A stretch of DNA of 34,098 bases from Bdellovibrionota bacterium (lineage in GTDB: Bacteria > Bdellovibrionota > Bacteriovoracia > Bacteriovoracales > Bacteriovoracaceae). The notes below the pieces were generated by a model, which saw only the letters and a list, made by a program, of their open reading frames with translations, was not told the DNA's origin and searched no databases. Each line of letters begins with the position of its first letter. The stretch's first letter is position 1. The stretch is from positions 1-34,098 of the forward strand of contig JAURQB010000162.1 in assembly GCA_030836365.1 (NCBI GenBank), read 5' to 3'. The translations under genes and the position numbers were made by a program. Below, piece after piece: positions 15,472 to 24,015 of this stretch.

Positions 15472-16616
15472 TTCTGTCTTTAGTGATTTTTCTGATTTCA
15501 ACTTCTGCGGTTTCAAACGAAATACCTTATTTTATTCGAAGCCCAAAAGCTTTGCTAATGGGGGATGCATTTTCTGTCGCAGGCGATGATGAGTTTGCCA
15601 TGTATTATAATCCGGCAACACTCGGTAATGGGAACCTTATTGAGTTTTCGGTCATTAACCCAGTTTTTTCCCTACCTAACCTGTTAGATGATTTTGAAAA
15701 GTTTAATGATCTACCGAATGATCCTGTAGATATTGCGGCAGCAATTATGAATACACCGCTTAATATTCAAACAATGGGTGGACCTACGCTAAAATTTGGG
15801 CCTGTTGGATTCGGCCTACTGGCAAACATGTCGACGAATTTCATTTTACGAAACGTGATATACCCTCAGTTAGAAATTGATTATAAATTTGATAAGGGTT
15901 TTATCACCTCCTATGCTCATAGCTGGGGAAGGGGTGGGAAATATGAAAAATATAATCCGTATAAAAGAAAAAAACTAAGCTCAAGCGGATATCGGTTCTC
16001 TATTGGTTTTTCTGCTAAGTATGTTGATCGAACCGTTCTTTCTGGAAATTACTCACTTTTCGGTGTTCGTTTGCTGAATGAAGTTACGGCCGGTGCGGGT
16101 GATTTATCTCAGGTGCGTGAGAATCTTGGTTATGCGAGGGGCTCGGCTTGGGGGTTCGATACAGGTGCAACTTTCTTGTATTCAACGGGAAACTCGGAGT
16201 TTTCAGCTGGTATTTCAATTCTAGATATTGCCGGGACTAATTATAAGCGAGAAAGTGGAACCGCGAGTATTAATGAGCAGCCAATGATTGTGAGTACGGG
16301 GATTAGCTTCTCACAAAAAGTTGCGGGTCTTAGTTATCGACTCTCGATGGACTTGCATCCCATTAATAGCGGTTATGACTTCATGAGAAAACTCCATGTT
16401 GGCTCAGAGTTTACGTTAAATGCTTTTAAGCCGTTTTTAGATTTTTTAATCGGTTATAGTGCAGGATATTTAAGTTATGGAGTGCAAGTCGATATTTTAT
16501 TACTGAAAATTACAGCTGGGTTCTACGGTGTTGAGATAGGGGGAAAATATCGTGAGCAAGAAGCAGAAAGGTTTGTTATTCAGCTATCCTTATTAGATTT
16601 CGCTTACGATATCTAG
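15468..16616 (+). CDS. PorV/TraF-like outer-membrane beta-barrel protein
   Basis: The 382-residue product has a short signal peptide cleaved near ASN-E (about residue 17). Its mature N-terminus, RSPKALLMGDAFSVAGDDEFAMYYNPATLG, has the layout (gly-asp-A-x-x-A, then YYNPA) common to the PorV/PorQ and TraF/FadL-like barrel families. Many strand-like stretches with aromatic girdle residues follow. These proteins sit in the outer membrane and assist export or hold surface proteins. It overlaps the preceding lipoprotein gene by 4 nt, which suggests a two-part envelope unit. The exact family is uncertain. Confidence 0.78.
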   Translation: MILSLVIFLISTSAVSNEIPYFIRSPKALLMGDAFSVAGDDEFAMYYNPATLGNGNLIEFSVINPVFSLPNLLDDFEKFNDLPNDPVDIAAAIMNTPLNIQTMGGPTLKFGPVGFGLLANMSTNFILRNVIYPQLEIDYKFDKGFITSYAHSWGRGGKYEKYNPYKRKKLSSSGYRFSIGFSAKYVDRTVLSGNYSLFGVRLLNEVTAGAGDLSQVRENLGYARGSAWGFDTGATFLYSTGNSEFSAGISILDIAGTNYKRESGTASINEQPMIVSTGISFSQKVAGLSYRLSMDLHPINSGYDFMRKLHVGSEFTLNAFKPFLDFLIGYSAGYLSYGVQVDILLLKITAGFYGVEIGGKYREQEAERFVIQLSLLDFAYDI

Positions 16617-16700
16617 CATTTGATTTTTTTCATTTTTCATTTATTTACATTTTCCCACCAGAGAGTCACAATTTAAGGAACGCCAATTCAAGGAGTAGAT

Positions 16701-18011
16701 TTGGAAAAAGTTTTTGTATTAGATACCAATGTTCTATTAATTGACCCTCTTGCGATCATGAAGTTTGGATCAGGCAATATTGTCTATATACCACTGATCG
16801 TTGTTGAGGAAGTTGACCGATTTAAAAAAGATCAAAATGAAAATGGACGTAATGCTCGGCACTTTAGCCGTTTAGTTGATGAGCTCAGGCAAAAAGGCCC
16901 AGTGGCAGAAGGTATTGAAATGGAAAATGGGGGGCAACTCATTATCTCTATCGATACAAAAACAAAGTTTCAAAATCTTGAAGTTTTAGACTTAAGTGTA
17001 AATGATAATATTATTTTAACCTCGGCCCTTTCTTGGAAAGAAAAAAGTCACGATGTCAGCATCATTTCAAAAGACATTAATTTGCGTCTGAAGGCAGACG
17101 TTTTAGGTTTGAATGCAGAGGATTATGGTAAGCATAACGTCACTCTGGATGAGCTTTATTCAGGAAGTCGAGAGTTGGGCGTATCTAATGATATTTTACT
17201 GAAATTTGAAAAAGAGCGATTTATTCCTAAAGAAGAGCTTGATATGGACGGAATTTTTCCAAATGAATATGTGCTCATTTGTGAAGAAAATAATCCTAGG
17301 CATCGCATTCCCGGCCGATATTCAGAGCAAAAAGGGGGAGTTGTTCCTCTTATTACAATGAGAGAAGGAATTTGGGGAATTTATCCTAAAAACTTAGAGC
17401 AGCAATTTGCTTTCGATGCCCTTTTAAATGATGAGGTAAAGCTTGTCAGCCTGACGGGAAAAGCTGGAACAGGTAAGACTTTGCTTGCAATCGCTGCAGG
17501 GTTGGAACTAACTATATCACAAGAGCGCTACTCTAGAGTCCTTGTTAGCCGCCCCGTTCAGCCAATGGGAAAAGATATTGGTTTTCTCCCCGGTGATGTA
17601 AACGATAAATTAGGCCCATGGATGCAGCCGATTTTTGATAATATGGACTTTCTTTTTGGACGAGATCGAACAGGAACTAGCTGGGAGGAGTTGATTAATC
17701 AAGGCCTTCTCCATATTGAGCCGCTAACTTATATACGCGGCAGGTCAATTCCAAAGCAATATTTGATTGTTGATGAATCTCAAAACCTTTCTCCTCATGA
17801 GATTAAGACCATTGTGACAAGAGCGGGGGAAGGAACGAAAATAGTTTTAACTGGAGACTGCGAACAGATTGACAGTCCTTACCTTGATTCTATAAATAAT
17901 GGTCTGGCCCATTGTATTGAACGCCTAAAGGGGTCTGAAATAATTGGGCACATGATGTTAAAGGTCGGAGAGAGGTCTCCACTATCGGAGATTGCCTCTC
18001 AGTTACTATGA
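16701..18011 (+). CDS. PIN-domain/PhoH-like ATPase (PhoH2-type)
   Basis: The 436-residue protein joins an N-terminal PIN ribonuclease domain to a C-terminal PhoH ATPase. PIN acids are visible at Asp8 (VLDTNVL), Glu36/Glu37 (VVEEVD), Asp102 (NDNIIL) and Asp125 (SKDINLRLKA). The ATPase has Walker A GKAGTGKT (253-260) and Walker B YLIVDES (354-360), then LTGDCEQID (383-391). PhoH2-type proteins are RNA helicase/ribonucleases in the cytoplasm. The start is TTG 16701, with AAGGAG (16690-16695) at correct spacing. Its stop overlaps the start of the PilZ-domain gene. Confidence 0.93.
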   Translation: MEKVFVLDTNVLLIDPLAIMKFGSGNIVYIPLIVVEEVDRFKKDQNENGRNARHFSRLVDELRQKGPVAEGIEMENGGQLIISIDTKTKFQNLEVLDLSVNDNIILTSALSWKEKSHDVSIISKDINLRLKADVLGLNAEDYGKHNVTLDELYSGSRELGVSNDILLKFEKERFIPKEELDMDGIFPNEYVLICEENNPRHRIPGRYSEQKGGVVPLITMREGIWGIYPKNLEQQFAFDALLNDEVKLVSLTGKAGTGKTLLAIAAGLELTISQERYSRVLVSRPVQPMGKDIGFLPGDVNDKLGPWMQPIFDNMDFLFGRDRTGTSWEELINQGLLHIEPLTYIRGRSIPKQYLIVDESQNLSPHEIKTIVTRAGEGTKIVLTGDCEQIDSPYLDSINNGLAHCIERLKGSEIIGHMMLKVGERSPLSEIASQLL

Positions 18012-18562
18012 TTCCATTAAAGCTGAGAAGAAAACATTTGAGAGCTCCTTTGCACACCTTCTTTTTGTTTAAGGGCGAAAAAGGTGTGCAAAAAGGTATT
18101 GTTGAGAACATTTCGGAGGGAGGGCTTCTTCTTAGGGCCGATCATTCATCTTTTGGAGGATCATCCTTTAGTGTTTTTTTTGATTTACCAGAGATAGCTA
18201 ATTTCTCTAACATGCCCATCTCTGAAATTATGTCTCTCTGTAGCGAAAACTTCAGACATCGAGTATTTAATGCCGAAATAGAGGCGAAGAGAGAAGTAAA
18301 ACTTGATGAGGGCCAAACTTTAATTGGCTGTGAGTTTTTACGGATAGATGATGAACCTCAAGCATTAATTAAAAAATATGTGAGTAATTATGCCTCAAAT
18401 ATTATCTTTACCTTGTCCCTATTTGAGCAAGGCACACATCGAAGAGATGTACAGGATTTAATTAAAAAGTCATTGAGCCTGTTGAATTATCCTCGCATCG
18501 AAAATTTGTCCGAGCTGAGACAGCGCTTGCTTCATGACTATCAAAGTTTGGAAAGTCTTTAA
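18008..18562 (+). CDS. PilZ-domain (c-di-GMP-binding-like) protein
   Basis: The 184-residue protein opens with the two PilZ binding motifs: RKHLR (RxxxR, 8-12) and NISEGG (NxSxxG, 34-39), the second within VENISEGGLLLRA, a typical PilZ strand-turn. The rest of the PilZ barrel runs to about 125, followed by a helical C-terminus of about 55 residues. PilZ proteins bind cyclic di-GMP and alter partners in motility, secretion or development. The ATG overlaps the PhoH-like stop (ATGA), so the two are coupled. The first motif starts only eight residues from the N-terminus, so no other domain precedes it. Confidence 0.8.
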   Translation: MIPLKLRRKHLRAPLHTFFLFKGEKGVQKGIVENISEGGLLLRADHSSFGGSSFSVFFDLPEIANFSNMPISEIMSLCSENFRHRVFNAEIEAKREVKLDEGQTLIGCEFLRIDDEPQALIKKYVSNYASNIIFTLSLFEQGTHRRDVQDLIKKSLSLLNYPRIENLSELRQRLLHDYQSLESL

Positions 18563-18592
18563 AACCTAATTTACTACTAATTTTATAGAAGG

Positions 18593-18778
18593 TTATTTAC
18601 CACTTAATCTTTTATTAAGTTCATCAATGATAATTTTTGAATCTGCCAGTTTTTCAGATGAAATCTTTCCCTCTGATTGTAGTACTGCTTCAGCGCAATC
18701 TGCTTCTTTGATTAAGTGAGAAAGTGGAAGTTTTGTGTAGTAGTCGACCTTGTCGATTCTTGTCATGTTTGTTGTCAT
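18593..18778 (-). CDS. 61-residue hypothetical protein
   Basis: A small minus-strand frame with an excellent ribosome site (AGGGGAC about 6 nt before the ATG). The product is charged, helical and soluble (KADCAEAV-like centre with one Cys, ending in NKRLSGK), with no motif I recognise. It is convergent with the PilZ gene, 30 nt away. The good ribosome site rather than any homology is the reason for calling it a real gene. Confidence 0.6.
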   Translation of the reverse strand: MTTNMTRIDKVDYYTKLPLSHLIKEADCAEAVLQSEGKISSEKLADSKIIIDELNKRLSGK

Positions 18779-18986
18779 TATTTGTCCCCTAAAAAAAGAT
18801 AATTCTTTGCATGCTAGAGACGGTCAGGCAAAAAAAAATCCTAACTATTTATAATTATATAATTTTTACCTATTAGGGGCGCAAAATTTACACGCCTTCT
18901 TTCAATATTTTATCGCCAATGTGTTGGAGTAGAAAATATTACATTAGAGGTACTCAGATTGTATTTTTCATTATTTATTAGTCACT

Positions 18987-19784
18987 ATGAGTCTTGATTT
19001 AACGACAACAAATATTAAGAACAATATCAGACCTTGGGTTAATGATACCCTTAGGCAGGACCTTTTTAGGTTGAAGGAGCTTATTCCCAAAGAGCTTGGC
19101 ATGCCTTTAAAAGAAATTTCATTTCAAAGTAATGTTCCAGAATCTATTCTTAATGAGATTGCCGATGGAAAAACTCTTATTTCAGATTCAACAATTTATC
19201 GATTTTATAAATTCTTTTTTAAAGTCGTTGACCAGGCAGCACTTGGAATTAGGCATGAGTGGATTAGGTTAAAGTTTTTAAAAGAAAAACTAGAAAAAGA
19301 TGGCGAAATAAATAATTCCATCGAAGCTTCTCTTGAAGGCTCTAGCGTGTTGAGAAAAATATATTTAGAAACAAGGCTTCACCCAGTTAAAGAAAAACAG
19401 ATTGTTTCACGTTATGGAGATGATGGAAGAATAGCTTTAGAAGTTTTGGAAAGTTATGAATTAATCAAGTTTAATTCGAGTACCGAGGTATACAAGTTAA
19501 CCAATCGTTCAATTTCTAAAAATCCTGCCTTGTTGAAAAAATTAATGATTGATTGCGTATCGATGGGTGTAAATGTTGATAAGCTATGGGGGATTGGAGA
19601 TAACACCTGTTTTTATGGGATGGAGTGGGTAAGCCAAGAGTCCTTTGAAAAAATATTGAACATCATGGATAAGGCAAAAAATGAAATAAGAATGTGCTTA
19701 GAAGAAGATAATGGAGAGAGGAACATCCCATTAATCGCTCTCGGTGCGATAGATAAATTTAAAAGTAGGACGTTAGAGGATTAG
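18987..19784 (+). CDS. TIGR02147/DUF4423-like regulatory protein
   Basis: The 265-residue protein resembles the TIGR02147 family seen in Bdellovibrio-like predators and Fibrobacter: an N-terminal HTH-like region (about 18-75, PLKEISFQSNVPESILNEIADGK), and a central winged-helix-like segment (about 130-170, ALEVLESYELIKFNSS then YKLTN). Members are thought to be transcription regulators; ligand and targets are unknown. An exported protein starts 1 nt after its stop, so they form a unit. No strong ribosome site precedes ATG 18987. Assignment rests on overall layout, so another winged-helix family is possible. Confidence 0.55.
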   Translation: MSLDLTTTNIKNNIRPWVNDTLRQDLFRLKELIPKELGMPLKEISFQSNVPESILNEIADGKTLISDSTIYRFYKFFFKVVDQAALGIRHEWIRLKFLKEKLEKDGEINNSIEASLEGSSVLRKIYLETRLHPVKEKQIVSRYGDDGRIALEVLESYELIKFNSSTEVYKLTNRSISKNPALLKKLMIDCVSMGVNVDKLWGIGDNTCFYGMEWVSQESFEKILNIMDKAKNEIRMCLEEDNGERNIPLIALGAIDKFKSRTLED

Positions 19785-19785
19785 G

Positions 19786-20289
19786 ATGAAAAGTATTTTA
19801 TTATTAGTAAGTTTATTATTTTCATTAAGTTCATTTAGTGGAACATCTATTATCTCTTTGGAGACTCAGGAGATTTTTAGTAATCTTGGGTATGATAACT
19901 CCGATACAGTGATGCTCAAGTCAGGAGACTTTGGAGAAGGTGGCGGAGGCAATCGTCCGATTAAAGAAATTAATGCTTCTGGGGAGAGTCAAGAATCGAT
20001 TGTCTATTATTATCCTGTAAGTTATCGACTTAGTTTTAATCAATTAAGTGATCAGTTAAAGAAAAAAGTCCCGCTGCATACGGTTCGAGTTTTTAACATT
20101 ATGGGACAAGGTAAAATCTTAAGTCTTGCAATGGATGATATTTTTTCATTTGATTTAACTTTCGAAGAGTTAATTGATCTGAACAACATGAGTTTAAAAA
20201 ATATATCTTCAATTATAACGATGGATGGAGAGCTATACTTTCCAACAGATATTGTTTCAATTGAGATCGAAGCAATTATTGAGCCATAG
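19786..20289 (+). CDS. Small exported protein coupled to the regulator
   Basis: A 167-residue product with a signal peptide (about 1-18, cleaved near SFSG), followed by a Gly-rich segment FGEGGGGNRP (49-58) and an apparent beta-rich domain. No family was recognised. The ATG is 1 nt downstream of the regulator's stop. The 3' end overlaps the convergent DedA gene by 14 nt. A periplasmic or surface role is inferred from the signal peptide only. Confidence 0.7.
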   Translation: MKSILLLVSLLFSLSSFSGTSIISLETQEIFSNLGYDNSDTVMLKSGDFGEGGGGNRPIKEINASGESQESIVYYYPVSYRLSFNQLSDQLKKKVPLHTVRVFNIMGQGKILSLAMDDIFSFDLTFEELIDLNNMSLKNISSIITMDGELYFPTDIVSIEIEAIIEP

Positions 20290-20878
20290 ATTTTTTATTT
20301 TTCTTTTTAAAGAAGTACCAGGCAGCAAGAGCGATCAAAACGATGGAAAATAGAATAATATTTCCTTTTTTGACGTATTCGATAACCGTCTCTCCAAAGC
20401 TAAAATAGAGGTTAAAAAATAATGTGCATGATATTGTGCATGCGATCAGGTCTGATAGAGCGAATTTGAAAAAATTCATTTTTCCCAGACCGGCCGTTAA
20501 GAAAAGTCCATTACGAACACCAAATGGGATAAAGCGTCCGAGCATTAATGTGATCATTCCAAACCTTTGATAAAAGTCTGAAACTTTATCTACTTTTTCT
20601 TGGCTAATCATTTTCGCAAAAAATTTAATTTTCCAAATTTTTGGGCCGAGTGTTCTTCCTAGCCAGTAACAAATCAAGTCACTAAAGTAAGCACCAGCAA
20701 ATACTCCAGCGAATAATTGATATTTTAATTCAGGGTTTTTACTGGCGAGCAAACCACTAATGAAAAGCATCGCATCCTCTGAGACGGGAATATTCAATCC
20801 TGCAAGTAGTAAAGAGCCAAATATTATCCAATGTGCATATTGAACGTGTGATTGAATGTAGACTAATAGCTCTTCCAT
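20276..20878 (-). CDS. DedA-family (VTT-domain) membrane protein
   Basis: The 200-residue inner-membrane protein matches the DedA family in length and layout: a re-entrant N-terminal segment with SEDAML (33-38, conserved acids Glu34/Asp35), a YWLGR stretch (71-75), the arginine signature GRFIPFGVRN (114-123), an AG turn (129-130), and C-terminal helices (about 140-160, 172-190). DedA proteins help recycle undecaprenyl-phosphate or flip lipids. The ATG has GGAG at the right distance, and this lies right after the U-tract of the ahpC terminator, so read-through from ahpC is possible. Confidence 0.9.
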   Translation of the reverse strand: MEELLVYIQSHVQYAHWIIFGSLLLAGLNIPVSEDAMLFISGLLASKNPELKYQLFAGVFAGAYFSDLICYWLGRTLGPKIWKIKFFAKMISQEKVDKVSDFYQRFGMITLMLGRFIPFGVRNGLFLTAGLGKMNFFKFALSDLIACTISCTLFFNLYFSFGETVIEYVKKGNIILFSIVLIALAAWYFFKKKNKKSMAQ

Positions 20879-20888
20879 TGTTTACTCC

Positions 20889-20924
20889 AAAAAAAGGGGA
20901 GTCCATTTAAGACTCCCCAAAAAA
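20889..20924 (-). terminator. Intrinsic terminator after the peroxiredoxin gene
   Basis: GGGGAGTC (20896-20903) pairs with GACTCCCC (20911-20918) across a 7-nt loop. On the minus strand this 8-bp stem is followed by seven T. It ends the peroxiredoxin transcript and sits in the leader of the DedA gene. A-tracts on both sides would allow weak function in the other direction. Confidence 0.88.
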
Positions 20925-20946
20925 TTAAAAGTAATTTTATTTTAAA

Positions 20947-21555
20947 TTATTTGCTGTGTTTTCCAAACCATTCTTTTGAACCAGTTGGATCTGGTTTCAT
21001 TGAGTCTGACCCAGAAGTCCAACCAGCTGGACATACTTCGCCGTGCTTCGCTGTGAATTGGTAAGCTTCAACAAGTCTTAAAGCTTCATCAACATTACGG
21101 CCAACAGATAGGTTGTTGATTGTTGAATGTTGAACTACATCGTTGTCATCAATGATGTAAAGCGCTCTTAAAGCAACGCCCGCTTCTTCGATAAGTGCGC
21201 CGAAGCTTCTTGCTACGTCTTTGTTAACGTCCGCAAGAATAGGGAAGTTTACTTGTCCAATTCCACCATCATTTCTTGCTTGTTTTGTCCAAGCTAGGTG
21301 AGAAAACTTTGAGTCAATTGAGCTAGCGATTACTTCGCAGCCAAGTGCCTTAAATTTTTCAACAGCTTCAGAGAAAGCAACAATTTCTGTTGGGCATACA
21401 AATGTGAAATCGAGTGGGTAAAAGAATAGAACTTTCCACTTTCCTTTGTAATCGTCAGAAGATAGAGATTGAAAATCTTGTCCAACTAGAGCGTCTGCTT
21501 TCCAAGTTGGAGATGTTTTTCCAACAAGTCTTGTTGGGTTTACTTCATTAGTCAT
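20947..21555 (-). CDS. ahpC: Typical 2-Cys peroxiredoxin (AhpC/Prx1 type)
   Basis: Reduces hydrogen peroxide and organic hydroperoxides. The peroxidatic Cys54 is in FYPLDFTFVCPTE with Pro47 and Thr51, the resolving Cys175 is in EVCPAGW, and a conserved Arg lies near 130. A GGIG motif (97-100) is present and the C-terminus is EWFGKH where sensitive enzymes have a YF-containing helix, so over-oxidation behaviour is uncertain. The start ATG at 21555 is chosen over a 19-residue-longer frame because AGGAGT sits directly upstream and MTNEVNP is a normal family start. Length is 202 residues. No ahpF-type reductase is in the window. Confidence 0.95.
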   Translation of the reverse strand: MTNEVNPTRLVGKTSPTWKADALVGQDFQSLSSDDYKGKWKVLFFYPLDFTFVCPTEIVAFSEAVEKFKALGCEVIASSIDSKFSHLAWTKQARNDGGIGQVNFPILADVNKDVARSFGALIEEAGVALRALYIIDDNDVVQHSTINNLSVGRNVDEALRLVEAYQFTAKHGEVCPAGWTSGSDSMKPDPTGSKEWFGKHSK

Positions 21556-21726
21556 ATTGTACTCCTGGTTAAATATACTAGGTTTAATTTCGACAAGAGT
21601 AGGCGAGAGCACTTAAAAAAACAACCCTAGAAGAGGGAATAAATAACACTTGTAGAGGGAAAATTGATGATTGATATTGGCACTATGCTTCACTTTGAAA
21701 ATTGATTGCTCACAATAGGAGAAAAG

Positions 21727-21756
21727 TTGATTGTTTTGGTAAATATTTTTGATACT
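21727..21756 (+). promoter_or_regulatory. Candidate promoter of clpP
   Basis: TTGATT (21727-21732), an 18-nt spacer and GATACT (21751-21756) lie 59 nt before the clpP ATG. A heat-shock-type sequence was looked for and not convincingly found. Confidence 0.38.
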
Positions 21757-21814
21757 TTAGTCGATAAGATTCAAAATTAGTCTTGCTAATTTCTAAAACG
21801 GAGAGAGTTAATAA

Positions 21815-22420
21815 ATGAAATCGCCAAATATGTATATTCCTAATCCAATTGTAATTGAACAAACCGCTAGAGGTGAGCGCCAATATGACATATATAGTCG
21901 TTTGCTTTTAGACCGCATTGTCTTTTTAGGAACTCAAGTTAATGACACGGTAGCAAACTTGATCATTGCCCAACTCCTTTTTCTTGAGCAATCTGACCCA
22001 GAGGCACCTGTTCATTTTTATATAAATAGCCCAGGTGGATCAGTCTACGCAGGTCTTGGTATATATGATGTTATGCAATACATTTCATGCCCCGTTTACA
22101 CTTATTGTGTTGGACTTGCTGCTTCTATGGGAAGCTTGCTGTTAACAGCGGGAGAAAAAGGCAATCGTTTCGCGATGCCTCACTCAAGAATTATGATTCA
22201 TCAACCGCTTGGTGGTGCCCAAGGGCAATGTTCAGATATCCAGATCCAGGCTAAAGAAATTCAAGATTTAAAAACTCAACTTAATAACATTTACATCAAG
22301 CACTCAGCTATTGATATGAATATGGATAAAATTGTAGACGCTACAGACCGAGATAATTATTTGACGCCGCAAGAGTCAATTGACATGGGGCTTATAGACT
22401 CTGTCATTGAGAGAAAGTAG
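21815..22420 (+). CDS. clpP: ATP-dependent Clp protease proteolytic subunit
   Basis: A 201-residue serine protease subunit that forms the tetradecameric barrel. The catalytic triad is Ser104 (GLAASMGS), His129 (IMIHQPLGG) and Asp180 (DRDNYL), and the family's YINSPGG (69-75) is present. It cuts polypeptides fed by ClpX. CGGAGAGAG precedes the ATG. Only a short propeptide-like N-terminus is present (the mature-type PNPIVIEQT starts at about residue 9). clpX follows 51 nt later. Confidence 0.98.
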   Translation: MKSPNMYIPNPIVIEQTARGERQYDIYSRLLLDRIVFLGTQVNDTVANLIIAQLLFLEQSDPEAPVHFYINSPGGSVYAGLGIYDVMQYISCPVYTYCVGLAASMGSLLLTAGEKGNRFAMPHSRIMIHQPLGGAQGQCSDIQIQAKEIQDLKTQLNNIYIKHSAIDMNMDKIVDATDRDNYLTPQESIDMGLIDSVIERK

Positions 22421-22471
22421 GTTTCGAAGGGACCGTTTTAAAAGAATTTATTATTAGATAAGGTTAAAAAT

Positions 22472-23770
22472 ATGGCACAAGAAAAAAATCGATCACTAAA
22501 CTGTAACTTTTGCGGCAAGTCCCAAAAGGAAGTGAAAAAACTTATCGCTGGGCCGGGTGTTTATATTTGTGATGAATGTATTGATTTGTGTACAGATATT
22601 ATTCAAGAAGACGTTACACAGTCGCAAAGCAAAGCGACGATGGAGAGTGTTCCAAAGCCTCACGAAATTAAAAACCATCTCGATAGCTATGTGATTGGCC
22701 AGGATCGCGCAAAAAAAATTATTTCAGTTGCCGTCCATAATCACTACAAAAGGATTTCTAAAAACATTGGAAATAAAAATGGTGATGTAGAATTGGCAAA
22801 ATCTAATATTCTTTTGGCCGGACCAACAGGCTCGGGTAAAACTCTTATTGCTCAATCATTGGCAAAATACTTAAATGTGCCTTTCGCTATTGCGGATGCT
22901 ACTTCATTAACAGAAGCCGGTTACGTGGGAGAGGATGTTGAAAATATTCTTTTGAACCTTCTTCAAAATTGTGACTATGATATTGAGCGTGCAGAACGAG
23001 GCATTGTTTACATTGATGAAATTGATAAAATTGCTAAAAAATCGGAAAATCCTTCGATAACAAGAGATGTCTCAGGTGAAGGTGTTCAGCAGGCGCTACT
23101 AAAATTAATTGAGGGCACAGTGGCGCAGGTTCCTCCGAAGGGTGGCCGAAAACATCCCCAGCAAGAATTTCTTCAAGTTAATACAAAAAATATCTTATTC
23201 ATTGTCGCTGGAGCGTTCGTTGGTCTCGATAAAATCATTGAAAATAGAATGACGAAAAGACCTATGGGCTTAATGACCAAAGATGATAAAAAAGAAAAAT
23301 CAGTCATTGAAAAATATGGTGGTATCGAAGTTGAGGACTTAAGTAAGTTTGGATTGATTCCTGAATTTATTGGCCGTCTTCCAGTAAATGCTATGCTTCA
23401 AGAGCTAGATGAAGAAGCACTTATTCAAATTTTAACGAAACCCAAAAATGCGATTACAAAGCAATATCAAAAACTGTTTGAATTAGATGGTATTGAGCTC
23501 GAATTTAATGAGGACGCACTAAAAGAAGTTGCCCATGTGGCAATGGAAAAAAAGACTGGTGCCCGTGGACTGCGTGCAATTCTTGAGCAAACGATGCTTG
23601 ATGTAATGTATGACATACCTTCAAATGAAAAAGTGAATAAGGTTGTTGTGACACTTGATTCAATTAGAGGATCTTCTCCCCCGGAAGTTCATGAAGGGCC
23701 TAAAAAAGTGTTTGAGGCAGAAAAGGGAGCTGGTGTCATCGGGAAAGGAAGCATTGAGTCAGCAAGCTGA
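22472..23770 (+). CDS. clpX: ATP-dependent Clp protease ATP-binding subunit ClpX
   Basis: A 432-residue AAA+ unfoldase. The N-terminal zinc-binding domain has Cys11, Cys14, Cys33 and Cys36. Walker A is GPTGSGKT (117-124), Walker B is IVYIDEID (178-185), the pore loop is GYVG (150-153) and the RKH loop is at 226-228. The ClpP-docking tripeptide, usually IGF or LGF, appears to be MGL (265-267), in a loop where the rest aligns normally to the family. The arginine/sensor segment [12 protein letters not shown] (294-305) is intact. It is 51 nt after clpP and is probably transcribed with it. Confidence 0.98.
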   Translation: MAQEKNRSLNCNFCGKSQKEVKKLIAGPGVYICDECIDLCTDIIQEDVTQSQSKATMESVPKPHEIKNHLDSYVIGQDRAKKIISVAVHNHYKRISKNIGNKNGDVELAKSNILLAGPTGSGKTLIAQSLAKYLNVPFAIADATSLTEAGYVGEDVENILLNLLQNCDYDIERAERGIVYIDEIDKIAKKSENPSITRDVSGEGVQQALLKLIEGTVAQVPPKGGRKHPQQEFLQVNTKNILFIVAGAFVGLDKIIENRMTKRPMGLMTKDDKKEKSVIEKYGGIEVEDLSKFGLIPEFIGRLPVNAMLQELDEEALIQILTKPKNAITKQYQKLFELDGIELEFNEDALKEVAHVAMEKKTGARGLRAILEQTMLDVMYDIPSNEKVNKVVVTLDSIRGSSPPEVHEGPKKVFEAEKGAGVIGKGSIESAS

Positions 23771-24015
23771 TTAAGTTAAAAATTTCTTACACAAACTTTT
23801 TTTAGATTTCTCTTGATTTCTACTTGCTGGACTTGTTATTAAAATATTCTAATAAAAACAACGGCTTAGCCGTTACTTCTGTACGTAATAATTAAATATA
23901 AAATTTTTAGGCGGAATTTTCCTTTTTTCACTTGCTTTGACCTGAGTTTAGAAGTGGGTGAAAATATTAAGACTGGGCCGTCTCGCCCAAGTGAATAAAT
24001 AGTGCAGGAGGTGCT

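Noticed and set aside
21556-21612. 19-residue N-terminal extension of the peroxiredoxin
   Set aside because: Strong AGGAGT directly before ATG 21555, and normal family length without the extension.
23860-23874. AACGGCTTAGCCGTT as a terminator after clpX
   Set aside because: A clean 6-bp hairpin but no T-run follows; it could be an operator or a chance palindrome, so no feature was made.
23771-24015. Heat-shock (sigma-32-like) promoter before lon
   Set aside because: No convincing CTTGAAA/CCCCAT pair at proper spacing was found on reading the gap.
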